NCBI GenBank assembly: GCA_004293045.1 | Contig: RDXY01000005.1 | Location: 1-64,000, forward strand | Direction: 5' to 3' | DNA from: Flavobacteriia bacterium | GTDB taxonomy: Bacteria; Bacteroidota; Bacteroidia; Flavobacteriales; Flavobacteriaceae | Length of the DNA: 64,000 nucleotides | Shown here: in pieces, positions 16,049 through 24,330 of the stretch | How the letters are laid out: the number at the start of each line of letters is the position of its first letter | Numbering within the stretch: the stretch's first letter is position 1 | Translations under genes and position numbers: made by a program | Notes under the pieces: model-generated | Database searches by the model: none | The model's input: the letters and a program-made list of their open reading frames with translations, nothing else | Told to the model about the DNA's origin: nothing

Positions 16049-16219
16049 CTAAACATCATTCTTCTTATCTAAATATTTTGTAATTTTTCTGTAAAGTTTA
16101 ATTATATAATATATCACCACAATTAAGAGAATAATATTAATTATAGGTATTAATATTCCTAATAAATAATGAAAATAATACGAAATAGTCTCTGGATGCT
16201 GTACTTTAATTTCTTTCAT
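16049..16219 (-). CDS. Small single-helix membrane protein (56 residues)
   Basis: Not in the ORF track. It reads MKEIKVQHPETISYYFHYL, a helix LGILIPIINIILLIVVIYYI, and the tail KLYRKITKYLDKKNDV. The tail matches the 44-residue paralogue closely. The start codon lies three bases after the stop of an orphan C-terminal tip (16223-16333), and ATGAAAGAAATT mirrors ATGAAAGACATT of the 58-residue gene, which follows the full lipoprotein in the same way. That repeated junction supports both starts. The protein is probably a partner or immunity-like factor for the tip-bearing lipoprotein, but this is inference. Confidence 0.6.
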   Translation of the reverse strand: MKEIKVQHPETISYYFHYLLGILIPIINIILLIVVIYYIIKLYRKITKYLDKKNDV

Positions 16220-16222
16220 AAT

Positions 16223-16333
16223 CTAATATTGAATTGTTGCATAAATTGAACCATTGTTTTTAAGAAATTTAATCTGAAAATGTTCTGATGCTGAAAATAC
16301 AGTGCCAATCCCTTCAAAGATAATATTGAATAG
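16223..16333 (-). pseudogene. Orphan C-terminal tip of the large lipoprotein family
   Basis: An open frame of 36 residues without a start codon reads NIIFEGIGTVFSASEHFQ, then IKFLKNNGSIYATIQY and TAG. It resembles the end of the 571-residue lipoprotein encoded just upstream, which has IKFLINKSNGTL near its own stop. A stop codon precedes the fragment in frame, so only the extreme C-terminal end of a second copy remains. It is followed after three bases by the 56-residue membrane-protein gene. The similarity is short, but position, frame and downstream junction agree. Confidence 0.5.
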
Positions 16334-16358
16334 CTAGGAAAATTTAATGTTTTTAAAA

Positions 16359-16535
16359 TCATATTTTTTTATTCTCATTATTTTTTTCAAGCTCCTCTAT
16401 TTTTAGTTTATAATATTTTTTTTTAATAAAAATATAATTTCTAACTAGGAAATAAAAAGTTACAATTAAATATAATAAGCCCAATAAAATAATTGTTGGT
16501 ATAAAATAACTAAAGGTTTCAAAAATGTCTTTCAT
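16359..16535 (-). CDS. Small single-helix membrane protein (58 residues)
   Basis: The ORF track gives 73 residues from 16580, but that start lies inside the lipoprotein gene. The downstream ATG at 16535, four bases after the lipoprotein stop, gives MKDIFETFSYFIPTIILLG, a helix LLYLIVTFYFLV and a charged tail FIKKKYYKLKIEELEKNNEN. It has the same layout as the other small proteins of the cluster, although its tail is longer and mixed in charge. Tight spacing after the lipoprotein gene predicts co-translation. Function unknown; a dedicated partner of the lipoprotein is the best guess. Confidence 0.6.
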   Translation of the reverse strand: MKDIFETFSYFIPTIILLGLLYLIVTFYFLVRNYIFIKKKYYKLKIEELEKNNENKKI

Positions 16536-16539
16536 AATA

Positions 16540-18255
16540 TTAATCAAGATTAGTAGTAACAGAACAACATAATGTGCCATTACTTTTGTTTATTAAAAAT
16601 TTTATCTTTTTTCTATTCTTAAAACCAAATTCAAATTCTTCGTACTTAATTCCGATATTAAGATACCCTGTCAATGTGATTTGTGCTTCATTGCTACTAT
16701 AGTTTTGATTTGTCATACTCATTGTTGTTTGCACCCAAGTGTTACCAGGTAAAAACCCATCTAAATATGAATTACTTTGATTATCTAATGTTATATTTGA
16801 ACCTTTGTTGGCAACTACTTCAACAATAATTGTATGTGTTGAACTTATTCTTATTTTCTTTGTTGAAAAAAATTGATTTTGCGTTTCTAAATTAGAAACA
16901 TCGGCGCCATCTCCTTGCGATCCGTTATTTAATGACTGAACAAAAGTGTTTAATTCTGTAATGGAATTAAAATTCATTAAATTTTGATTACTATTTGAAT
17001 TAGAAAAACTATGATAATCAAAGTTTATATTGTTTTCAGATGCAATATCAATTAATCCGTCAAGTTTTTCAATTTTTTCTAAACTTGTCAAATTTTGTAA
17101 TATACTTTGCTTTGTTGTTGCACTCTGTCCCGATAACCATTCACCATGTTGAAGTAAAAACTGAAAAGCATTATATTGAAACAAAGAAATTTGAGCTTGG
17201 GTATTTATTGTATCAGGATATTGATAAAAAACACTTGGCATATTATTAAAAGCATACGTTAAAGCATTTTGATTTGAACTACTCAATCCACCATTAACAC
17301 CAATCCAATAATTTGTATACGCTAAAAGCCATTCTGTGGATTCAACTACATTTTTAATAGCATTGTCAGAGGCATATAAATTATAAATAAATTGATTTAT
17401 CTGAAGCATATTTTGAGTAGCAGGATTGCTTAAATCATCACTATTAAAATAATTAGGTATAAATATGTCTGTATTTGAACTATTTTCACCGCCACCACCA
17501 AGACCATTATTTTCATTTCCAGATGATGGATTAGATGGGTTTTGATGGTTATTCATCCATTCCAGCACATCTGGTATAAAATCTTCGCCTCCACTAGTAG
17601 AACAATCGCTTGCAAGAACTTTAAAAACAAGAACTTTTCTTCTACTACCATCATTATTAAAACATTCTGGATTTTCACCAGGAGTAGTAAGTTCTCCCTC
17701 GCAATAATCTACTTCTTCGTAATACCCAACTTCAAGACATCCACTCGTATTGGTTACATTAGATGAAGAACTATTGAGCCTTGCAGTTGAAGTGCTAGTG
17801 ATTGAGTTCATAAACATGTCATTATTGCTAATTTGTCCTAAATGTTTGTTTAAATAATAAGTTACTAAGTACGTTTGAGGACTCTGATTTGGCTTACAAT
17901 CAATTACAATATTTTGTGAAAAAGTAGCAGTAGCTGATTGTAAAACACGAAAAGAAAAAGTTTCTTGGTTGTTAGTTTTTTTTAAGTATTGAATATTTTG
18001 TAAATCTATATCAAAATCGGAAATAGATTCAATACTATTATGTTTATCAGCAGGTAAAACTTTTTTAAGTTTAGCTGATTCAATAAATGCTTGATTGTTG
18101 ATGTTTCTCAATTCTTGAAAATTAATCTTTTTAAAGCGGTAATCTCTCGTGTCTATATTTAAATTTTCATCATAAGCATCTTTACTACAACTAAATGTAA
18201 ATAGCACAGTTACTAAAAGTAGGATGTTTTTCAATTTTTGTTTGGGGTTTTTCAT
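16540..18255 (-). CDS. Large lipoprotein with hinge and separate C-terminal domain
   Basis: The 571-residue product has a lipoprotein signal peptide with lipobox FTFSC (Cys23) followed by SKDAYDE, whose acidic residues could be a surface-export signal. An N-terminal region of about 150 residues (YRFKKINFQELRNINNQAF) is followed by a four-Cys segment (SGCLEVGYYEEVDYC, then PEC and SDC), a Gly-rich hinge NGLGGGGENSS, a helical domain, and a beta-rich tip ending IKFLINKSNGTLCCSVTTNLD. I recall a large flavobacterial family with a shared N-terminus, GGG hinge and varied C-termini. The layout resembles polymorphic effectors but no toxin motif is seen. Four small membrane-protein genes and an orphan tip follow. 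Confidence 0.6.
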   Translation of the reverse strand: MKNPKQKLKNILLLVTVLFTFSCSKDAYDENLNIDTRDYRFKKINFQELRNINNQAFIESAKLKKVLPADKHNSIESISDFDIDLQNIQYLKKTNNQETFSFRVLQSATATFSQNIVIDCKPNQSPQTYLVTYYLNKHLGQISNNDMFMNSITSTSTARLNSSSSNVTNTSGCLEVGYYEEVDYCEGELTTPGENPECFNNDGSRRKVLVFKVLASDCSTSGGEDFIPDVLEWMNNHQNPSNPSSGNENNGLGGGGENSSNTDIFIPNYFNSDDLSNPATQNMLQINQFIYNLYASDNAIKNVVESTEWLLAYTNYWIGVNGGLSSSNQNALTYAFNNMPSVFYQYPDTINTQAQISLFQYNAFQFLLQHGEWLSGQSATTKQSILQNLTSLEKIEKLDGLIDIASENNINFDYHSFSNSNSNQNLMNFNSITELNTFVQSLNNGSQGDGADVSNLETQNQFFSTKKIRISSTHTIIVEVVANKGSNITLDNQSNSYLDGFLPGNTWVQTTMSMTNQNYSSNEAQITLTGYLNIGIKYEEFEFGFKNRKKIKFLINKSNGTLCCSVTTNLD

Positions 18256-18392
18256 ACATTAAAATTTAAAGTTAATAAAAATGGATAATGTAAATATTAT
18301 ACTAAAGTAATACATTTTTCAAAACAAAAAACAACTATTTTTGATTTTTTCTTAAAATATATATTTTTTTGTTATAGATTATGTAAATTCTT

Positions 18393-18765
18393 AAAAAAAT
18401 TTGAAAGAATTCAAAAAAGAAATAGTTTGAGTAAACAAATTACTCAGGAAACAATAGATTTTGATTGTGATGTGAATGTTCTGTAATAAGCAGAAAAGAA
18501 AGTTAACATAATCAAAAGATAGATTTTGTACTTATGGATAAAATTTGTAGTGAAATTAAAGTTGACTTTGAGTATTTCAAAGAAGGTAAGCAAGTAAATA
18601 AAGTCAAAAAAACGGCGGTAGTGTAGGAGTTATAAGCTATAATCAAGGAACAATTAATTTATTTCCCGAGAACAAAATTGAACATCTAAAAAAATAATTG
18701 AGGAGAGTAAATTATAAGATATGAAGATTATAGAATTAGAAAAATTACTATCTTCAAAAGAATAA
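18393..18765 (+). pseudogene. Decayed HTH (XRE-type) regulator gene
   Basis: This stretch of over 300 bases has no intact gene. On the plus strand an early frame reads FERIQKRNSLSKQITQETID, resembling the start of an XRE helix-turn-helix. After stops and frame changes another frame reads GGSVGVISYNQGTINLF, ENKIEHLKK, and, after a shift at a run of seven A, IIEESKL, stop, DMKIIELEKLLSSKE. The last part looks like the Gly/Asn-rich turn and coiled coil that end many bacteroidotal XRE proteins. Several in-frame stops and at least one frameshift mark it as a relic. The family call is tentative. Confidence 0.4.
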
Positions 18766-18775
18766 TTAGCATTTT

Positions 18776-19792
18776 TTATTTCATTTTCCCAACCAACGCT
18801 TTCAAATACACCTTCATATCTAAAAACTCAAAATCAATAGCGGTTTTAATTTTATTTGTATCGTGAGTTTCTAAATTATATAATGCGTTTATGGTAGCTT
18901 TTGTTAACATTCTTTTTCTAAAAAATAGCTTCGCCAAAACAAACTCAAAGATTCGAAGGATTTGCAATTGCCACTTCTTTATTTCAAATTTTGGTTTTTT
19001 TATTTTGTTAGCTGAGGTGCTCGATGCCAAACTATCTGCAATACTATCAAATAATTCTTTGTAAGTTACATCTTCGGCAACTAAAATAAAGCGTTCGCCA
19101 GAAATTGTGCTTTTCATTAGAGCTGTCATTGCTTTTACGACATCTTCTACAGCTACAATTCCAAGTTTACCATGCGTATAAAATAATTGTCCGTCTTTAA
19201 TATTTTTGATAAATAAAGAACTGCCTTCTGTTGGAAATCCGTTCCCGAAAATCACACCTGGATTGACAATTACCACTTCCAATCCTTCTTGAAACCCACG
19301 CCAAACTTCCATTTCTGCGCCAAATTTTGAAATAGAATAATCGCTTCTTACAGCTTCGTTGTTTCTTTCAGTTTCTTCATTTATCAATAAATTATGTTCC
19401 GTTCCGTTTCCTAAAGCCGAAATTGAACTTACATAGCACAATTTTTTTACATCAGAAGATAAGCAACAATTCACCACATTTGCGGTTCCTACCATGTTAT
19501 TTTGATAGAGTTTTTCTTCATCTTTTGGATTAAAAGAAACCAACGCCGCACAATGATATACATAAGAAATGTTAGTAAAAGCAGTTTCAAGAGCAGGAAT
19601 ATCTAAAATATCGGCTTTAACCCAATCTATTTTTTCAAAATTAGTAAGTTTGTTTTCTTTTTTAAATAATTGTTTAATGAGTTGTAGTTTTTTCTCCGAT
19701 CTATATATTGCTCGAATGGCATTCTCTTCTTGAGAAAGTTGCAATAATAAATGAAAACCAACTAAACCTGTTCCGCCTGTAATTAATATCAT
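18776..19792 (-). CDS. NAD(P)-dependent epimerase/dehydratase family protein
   Basis: The 338-residue protein is an extended short-chain dehydrogenase. It starts MILITGGTGLVGFHLLLQL (GxxGxxG cofactor motif), has a YVSSISALG strand, and the catalytic YSISKFGAE (YxxxK) near residue 150, then VNPGVIFGNG. It resembles dihydroflavonol reductase-like or 3-beta-HSD-like proteins, and the substrate cannot be told from the sequence. Upstream lies the divergent asnS gene, downstream the decayed regulator gene. No operon partner is evident. Confidence 0.85.
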   Translation of the reverse strand: MILITGGTGLVGFHLLLQLSQEENAIRAIYRSEKKLQLIKQLFKKENKLTNFEKIDWVKADILDIPALETAFTNISYVYHCAALVSFNPKDEEKLYQNNMVGTANVVNCCLSSDVKKLCYVSSISALGNGTEHNLLINEETERNNEAVRSDYSISKFGAEMEVWRGFQEGLEVVIVNPGVIFGNGFPTEGSSLFIKNIKDGQLFYTHGKLGIVAVEDVVKAMTALMKSTISGERFILVAEDVTYKELFDSIADSLASSTSANKIKKPKFEIKKWQLQILRIFEFVLAKLFFRKRMLTKATINALYNLETHDTNKIKTAIDFEFLDMKVYLKALVGKMK

Positions 19793-19896
19793 GTTGTAAA
19801 ATTAGTGAAAAATTGAAATACAAAGTGACTTCTAATAAATAAAAAATGAGTAAATTAAACTACAAATTCGTATTTCTAAAACTCAAAAATTCGCAC

Positions 19897-19904
19897 TATA
19901 TTTG
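19897..19904 (+). promoter_or_regulatory. -7 element for asnS (TATATTTG)
   Basis: TATATTTG lies 25 bases before ATG 19930 and inside the longer ORF-track reading, which supports the downstream start. Confidence 0.6.
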
Positions 19905-19929
19905 CACTATAAATGAATTTTACGAAAAG

Positions 19930-21381
19930 ATGAAGAAGCACATAAGAATTATAGATTTATTAGAAAACACAAAAACGTTGCAAGAAGTAAACGCAAAAGG
20001 TTGGGTAAGAACGTTTAGAAACAATCAGTTTGTAGCGTTAAATGATGGTTCAACACTTAATAATATTCAGTGTGTGGTTGATTTTGAAAACACACCTGAA
20101 GAAACGCTAAAACGCATTACTACTGGCGCGGCTATTTCTGTTACTGGAACTTTAGTGGAAAGTCAAGGTGCTGGACAAAAAGTAGAAATCCAAGTAACGA
20201 AACTTGAAATTTTAGGAGATTCTGATGCGGAAAAATTCCCAATACAACCCAAAAACAAACCAAGTTTAGATTTTCTTAGAGAAAATGCACACTTGCGCAC
20301 CCGAACCAATATGTTTGGAGCTATTATGCGTGTGCGCTCCACGTTATCTTTCGCAGTGCATAAGTATTTTCAAGAAAAAGGATTTGTGTATGTAAATACG
20401 CCAATTATTACAGGTTCTGATGCAGAAGGTGCTGGAGAAATGTTTCAAGTTTCGGCTTTGCCTTTTGATAACACACCAAGAACTGAAGACGGTAAAGTAA
20501 ATTATAAAGAAGACTTTTTCGGGAAACAAACCAATCTTACGGTTTCTGGGCAATTAGAAGCAGAAACGTATGCCATGTCTTTAGGGCAAGTGTATACTTT
20601 TGGACCTACTTTTCGTGCGGAAAATTCAAATACATCACGTCACTTAGCCGAATTTTGGATGATTGAACCAGAAGTAGCTTTTAATGATTTGGCTGCAAAT
20701 ATGGATTTAGCGGAAGATTTTATTCAAAATGTAATTAAATATACGTTAGATAAATGTTCTGAAGATTTGAAGTTTTTAGAAAACCGTTTACTAGAAGAAG
20801 AAAAAAACAAACCACAAGCGGAACGTAGCGAAATGGCTTTGTTAGAAAAATTAAATTTTGTTTTAGAGAATAATTTCAAACGTGTTTCGTATACCGAAGC
20901 TATTGATATCCTTAAAAATTCGAAACCAAATAAAAATAAAAAATTCCAATATATAATTGACGAATGGGGTGCCGATTTACAATCAGAACACGAACGTTTC
21001 TTAGTAGAAAAACATTTTAAATGTCCTGTAATTTTATTTGATTATCCTGCCAAAATTAAAGCATTTTACATGCGATTAAATGATGGAACCGAGCCAGGAA
21101 AAGAAACTGTTCGCGCTATGGATATTTTATTTCCAGGAATTGGCGAAATTGTTGGAGGTTCGCAACGTGAAGAACGTTTAGACGTATTAATTGAAAAAAT
21201 GAAAGCATTAGGTATTGATGAAGAAGAATTATGGTGGTATTTAGATACTAGAAGATTCGGTTCAGCCGTGCATTCAGGTTTTGGTTTAGGTTTTGAAAGA
21301 TTGGTATTGTTTGTTACGGGGATGACTAATATTCGCGACGTAATTCCTTTCCCAAGAACACCGGATAACGCAGAGTTTTAA
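19930..21381 (+). CDS. asnS: Asparaginyl-tRNA synthetase
   Basis: The 483-residue class IIb enzyme charges tRNA-Asn. The N-terminal OB-fold includes [18 protein letters not shown], motif 2 lies in [20 protein letters not shown], and motif 3 in [21 protein letters not shown]; the last residues [11 protein letters not shown] are canonical. The track begins at 19846, but the -7 element at 19897 and homologue length favour [11 protein letters not shown] at 19930. A long heptamer tract separates it from rpoN. A type I asparaginase gene occurs 3 kb downstream on the other strand but is not linked in function beyond the amino acid. Confidence 0.97.
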   Translation: MKKHIRIIDLLENTKTLQEVNAKGWVRTFRNNQFVALNDGSTLNNIQCVVDFENTPEETLKRITTGAAISVTGTLVESQGAGQKVEIQVTKLEILGDSDAEKFPIQPKNKPSLDFLRENAHLRTRTNMFGAIMRVRSTLSFAVHKYFQEKGFVYVNTPIITGSDAEGAGEMFQVSALPFDNTPRTEDGKVNYKEDFFGKQTNLTVSGQLEAETYAMSLGQVYTFGPTFRAENSNTSRHLAEFWMIEPEVAFNDLAANMDLAEDFIQNVIKYTLDKCSEDLKFLENRLLEEEKNKPQAERSEMALLEKLNFVLENNFKRVSYTEAIDILKNSKPNKNKKFQYIIDEWGADLQSEHERFLVEKHFKCPVILFDYPAKIKAFYMRLNDGTEPGKETVRAMDILFPGIGEIVGGSQREERLDVLIEKMKALGIDEEELWWYLDTRRFGSAVHSGFGLGFERLVLFVTGMTNIRDVIPFPRTPDNAEF

Positions 21382-21383
21382 TA

Positions 21384-21446
21384 AGGCATTAGGCATTAGG
21401 CAATAGGCAATAGGCTTAACGCATAATGCATAAAGCTTAAAGCAAG
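21384..21446. repeat. Nine-unit heptamer tract between asnS and rpoN
   Basis: AGGCATT, AGGCATT, AGGCAAT, AGGCAAT, AGGCTTA, ACGCATA, ATGCATA, AAGCTTA, AAGCAAG: nine units in exact 7-base register filling nearly the whole gap. GC is enriched at fixed positions of the unit. This is the clearest member of the family in the window. Confidence 0.85.
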
Positions 21447-21451
21447 ATATA

Positions 21452-22924
21452 ATGTTAAAACACAGTTTAAATTTCAAATTATCGCAAAAATTATCGCCAC
21501 AACAAATTCAGTTGATGAAGTTGATTCAATTGCCTACGCAAGCTTTTGAGCAACGTTTGCAAGAGGAAATGGTTGAAAACCCAGCTTTAGAAGGAAGTTT
21601 AAACGACAATAACGAATCGTTAGAAGATTATAATGATACTTCAAATGATGAGGATGGTTATGATGATTACGATAACGACCAAATAGATACTGGCGATATT
21701 AATATTGATGAATATTTAAGTAACGACGATACGCCAGATTATAAATATCAAAGTAATAATTATAGCGATGATGATGAAGACCGAACGTTGCCCATGGCAG
21801 CACAAATTAGTTTTCATCAAGATTTAATTAATCAATTAAACACCTTTATACTTTCAGAGAACGATAGAGAAATTGCTGAGTTTTTAGTAGGAAGCATTGA
21901 AGATTCTGGTTATATCAGAAGAACCATTCAGGATATTGTAGACGATATGGCGTTTACGCAAGGGGTGTATACCGATGAGAAATCCGTTGAAAAAGTATTG
22001 CATATTGTGCAACAGTTAGAACCTTCTGGAGTTGGCGCAAGAGATTTACAAGAATGTTTGTTGATCCAATTAAAGCACAAAACACCTACAGAATCGGTTA
22101 ATTTAGCCATTGCTATACTTGATAAACAATTTGATGCGTTTACTAAAAAGCATTACGAGAAATTACTTCAAAAATTTAATTGCTCCAAAGAACAATTAAA
22201 AAAAGCTATTGAAGAAATAGAAAAATTAAATCCGAAACCAGGAGGCAGTTATGACAGCAATAGTAGAATTATTGAACACGTAGTTCCTGATTTTACCATT
22301 CGTATTGTTGATGGCGAATTAGAATTGCTTTTGAATGGAAGAAATGCTCCAGAATTGCACGTTTCAAAAGACTATCAAGAAATGCTGCAAACGTATAAAG
22401 TTTCTAGTGAAAAGTCGAATTCACAGAAAGATGCAGTGCAATTTATCAAGCAAAAATTAGATTCTGCCAAATGGTTTATTGATGCGATAAAACAACGTCA
22501 GGAAACACTTTTTGTTACGATGAATGCGATTATGTATTTCCAACAAGAATACTTCTTAGACGGTGAAGAATCTAAGCTAAAACCAATGATTCTAAAAGAT
22601 ATTGCTGATATGATTGGTTTAGATATTTCTACCATTTCGCGAGTAGCAAATAGTAAATATGTTGACACGCCTTACGGAACAAAACTAATTAAAGAATTTT
22701 TCTCTGAAGCGATGAAAAACGATCAAGGTGAAGATGTTTCTACCATTGAAATTAAAAATATTTTAGAACGTGTTATTGCGGAAGAAGATAAAAGCAAACC
22801 CTTGCCTGATGAAGATTTAGCAGCAATTCTTAAAGAAAAAGGATTCCCTATAGCCAGAAGAACTATTGCAAAATACCGAGAACAATTAGATATTCCTGTG
22901 GCAAGATTGAGGAAAAAAATGTAA
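21452..22924 (+). CDS. rpoN: RNA polymerase sigma-54 factor
   Basis: The 490-residue sigma factor has the Gln-rich region I (KLSQKLSPQQIQLMKLIQLP) that contacts activators, an acidic spacer rich in Asp at residues 50-115, the core-binding domain, and the C-terminal RpoN box ARRTIAKYRE followed by VARLRKKM. All three parts are intact. It directs transcription at -24/-12 promoters and needs AAA+ activators, none of which is in this window. The leader consists mostly of the heptamer tract. Confidence 0.96.
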   Translation: MLKHSLNFKLSQKLSPQQIQLMKLIQLPTQAFEQRLQEEMVENPALEGSLNDNNESLEDYNDTSNDEDGYDDYDNDQIDTGDINIDEYLSNDDTPDYKYQSNNYSDDDEDRTLPMAAQISFHQDLINQLNTFILSENDREIAEFLVGSIEDSGYIRRTIQDIVDDMAFTQGVYTDEKSVEKVLHIVQQLEPSGVGARDLQECLLIQLKHKTPTESVNLAIAILDKQFDAFTKKHYEKLLQKFNCSKEQLKKAIEEIEKLNPKPGGSYDSNSRIIEHVVPDFTIRIVDGELELLLNGRNAPELHVSKDYQEMLQTYKVSSEKSNSQKDAVQFIKQKLDSAKWFIDAIKQRQETLFVTMNAIMYFQQEYFLDGEESKLKPMILKDIADMIGLDISTISRVANSKYVDTPYGTKLIKEFFSEAMKNDQGEDVSTIEIKNILERVIAEEDKSKPLPDEDLAAILKEKGFPIARRTIAKYREQLDIPVARLRKKM

Positions 22925-22952
22925 CTTTTTTAAACTTTCAAAACCGCTTCAA

Positions 22953-23564
22953 TTGATAATAAAATATCTTTTACAACCATTTTCATATATTTTCCATCCT
23001 ATATTTATTTCTATGTATGGTGCAATTTTATATTTCTTTTTCACAAATAACAGCAATTATTTGGCAGAAATGTACTTGACATGCATTCAAATTTTTATTC
23101 TTACGATACTTTTACCGCTTAGTTTTTATTCGTTATTAAAAATTTTTAAAAAAATAAAATCATTTACAGAAGCTACTCTTGAAGAAAGAAGATTGCCCAT
23201 TTTTATTCAACTGGTACTGTTATATTTGCTATTACGATTTACAGTTTTAGAAACCCATTTTCCAGAATTATTTAAGTTTTTTCAAGCGGGTTTTATCAGT
23301 GCTTTTTTAGTCTTTATTTCTGTACTGTTTCGATTTAAAGCTAGTTTGCATATGATAGGTTGTACTTCTTTAGCAGTTTTTGTCTTACTGTTTACGAGTT
23401 ATTTAGAAATAGCCGCACTTAATACTGTAGCACTTTTAATACTTTGCATGGGATTTGTTGCCTCTTCACGTTTATTTATGAAGGCACATACGCCAATAGA
23501 GTTGATGGCAGGAATGCTACTTGGGGGCTTACCTCAACTCTTTATTTGGTTCTATAATATATAA
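22953..23564 (+). CDS. PAP2-like integral membrane protein
   Basis: The 203-residue protein has about six hydrophobic helices and ends with SRLFMKAHTPIELMAGMLLGG, which recalls the last phosphatase motif (SRxxxxxHxxxE/D) of PAP2-type enzymes. The first two PAP2 motifs are not evident, so catalytic activity is doubtful. The only start fitting the N-terminus LIIKYLLQPFSYIFHPIF is TTG at 22953, 28 bases after rpoN; the next ATG (23011) would cut into the first helix. The last 13 bases overlap the convergent barrel gene. Confidence 0.7.
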   Translation: MIIKYLLQPFSYIFHPIFISMYGAILYFFFTNNSNYLAEMYLTCIQIFILTILLPLSFYSLLKIFKKIKSFTEATLEERRLPIFIQLVLLYLLLRFTVLETHFPELFKFFQAGFISAFLVFISVLFRFKASLHMIGCTSLAVFVLLFTSYLEIAALNTVALLILCMGFVASSRLFMKAHTPIELMAGMLLGGLPQLFIWFYNI

Positions 23565-24196
23565 AAGATAAAACCAACATTAAAATTACTCATTTTGGAG
23601 CCTTCTTTAAAGATTGGATTTAAACCATAATAAATATATGGGTTCCAAGTATTAAATCCAACAGAAATATATGCACCATATTGCCAACGATTTATTTCGT
23701 CTGAAATAGATTCTTTAGTACTTTCTGTTGTTGACTCTAATTTTAATTTGGAATTAAATACATAACTAGTTTTTAATCCGGTATAAATTCTCCAAAAGCT
23801 GTGACTATTTTGGGTGGAATTTCGCCATCTAATTTCTAATGGAAAATCAATGCTATGCGTAGTAATTATGGTCCTAATATTTTCGGAAGTGTTATTTTCA
23901 GTAGCGCCAACAATTTCTTTAGAATTAATAAATTGTTTAATATTATTGTATGAATAGCCAATTCCTGGCGCAATAGCCCAATGTCTGTTTTTTGAAATAG
24001 GAAAATCTCTTAAAATTCCAAAAGTTATTCCAGGGGAAAAAGAAAACTGTTTAAATCCATCTGGACGATTTTGTATTAAATTATAACTTAATGAGGCGTA
24101 AAATTGGTCTTCTCTGTAAAGTGAATCCATTGCAATGGGTTTTATTTCTTGCGAGAAACAAAAAAAGGGAATCCATAAAAAAAATAATATTCTCAT
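23552..24196 (-). CDS. PorT-like outer-membrane beta-barrel protein
   Basis: The 214-residue protein has a signal peptide (MRILFFLWIPFFCFSQ) and about eight amphipathic strands, including ASLSYNLIQNRP, WAIAPGIGYSYNN and FNVGFIFYIL at the end. It resembles the PorT family of small barrels; PorT itself is part of the type IX secretion system, but paralogues of other function are common and this gene lacks the usual ubiE neighbour. Two T9SS-sorted proteins are encoded 4-6 kb away, so T9SS is present in the genome. It overlaps the PAP2-like gene by 13 bases. Confidence 0.65.
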   Translation of the reverse strand: MRILFFLWIPFFCFSQEIKPIAMDSLYREDQFYASLSYNLIQNRPDGFKQFSFSPGITFGILRDFPISKNRHWAIAPGIGYSYNNIKQFINSKEIVGATENNTSENIRTIITTHSIDFPLEIRWRNSTQNSHSFWRIYTGLKTSYVFNSKLKLESTTESTKESISDEINRWQYGAYISVGFNTWNPYIYYGLNPIFKEGSKMSNFNVGFIFYIL

Positions 24197-24241
24197 GTGT
24201 AATAGTTATTGTTTTTAATTGTCTAAAACCACACAGTTTTG

Positions 24242-24326
24242 CAGAGAGGAAGGGATTCGAACCCTCGATATGTTGCCATATACACGCTTTCCAAGCGTGC
24301 GCCTTCAGCCACTCGGCCACCTCTCT
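24242..24326 (-). tRNA. tRNA-Ser (anticodon GGA)
   Basis: On the minus strand AGAGAGG pairs with CCTCTCT as the acceptor stem, with G as discriminator. The D arm GCC-GAGTGGCTGAA-GGC, an anticodon loop TTGGAAA with GGA, a long variable arm (TATATGGCAACATA) and the T arm GAGGGTTCGAATCCCTT are all present. The long variable arm is diagnostic of a serine tRNA. No CCA is encoded at the 3' end. Confidence 0.96.
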
Positions 24327-24330
24327 AGTT

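Noticed and set aside
17040-17766. Plus-strand ORFs of 69 and 74 residues inside the lipoprotein gene
   Set aside because: They lie antisense to a long frame with signal peptide and show no start signals.
16540-18255. Named toxin domain in the lipoprotein C-terminus
   Set aside because: No nuclease, deaminase or pore-forming motif could be seen; the effector idea rests on layout only.
21384-21446. Possible CRISPR array
   Set aside because: The repeat is a continuous 7-base tandem without spacers, and no cas gene is present.
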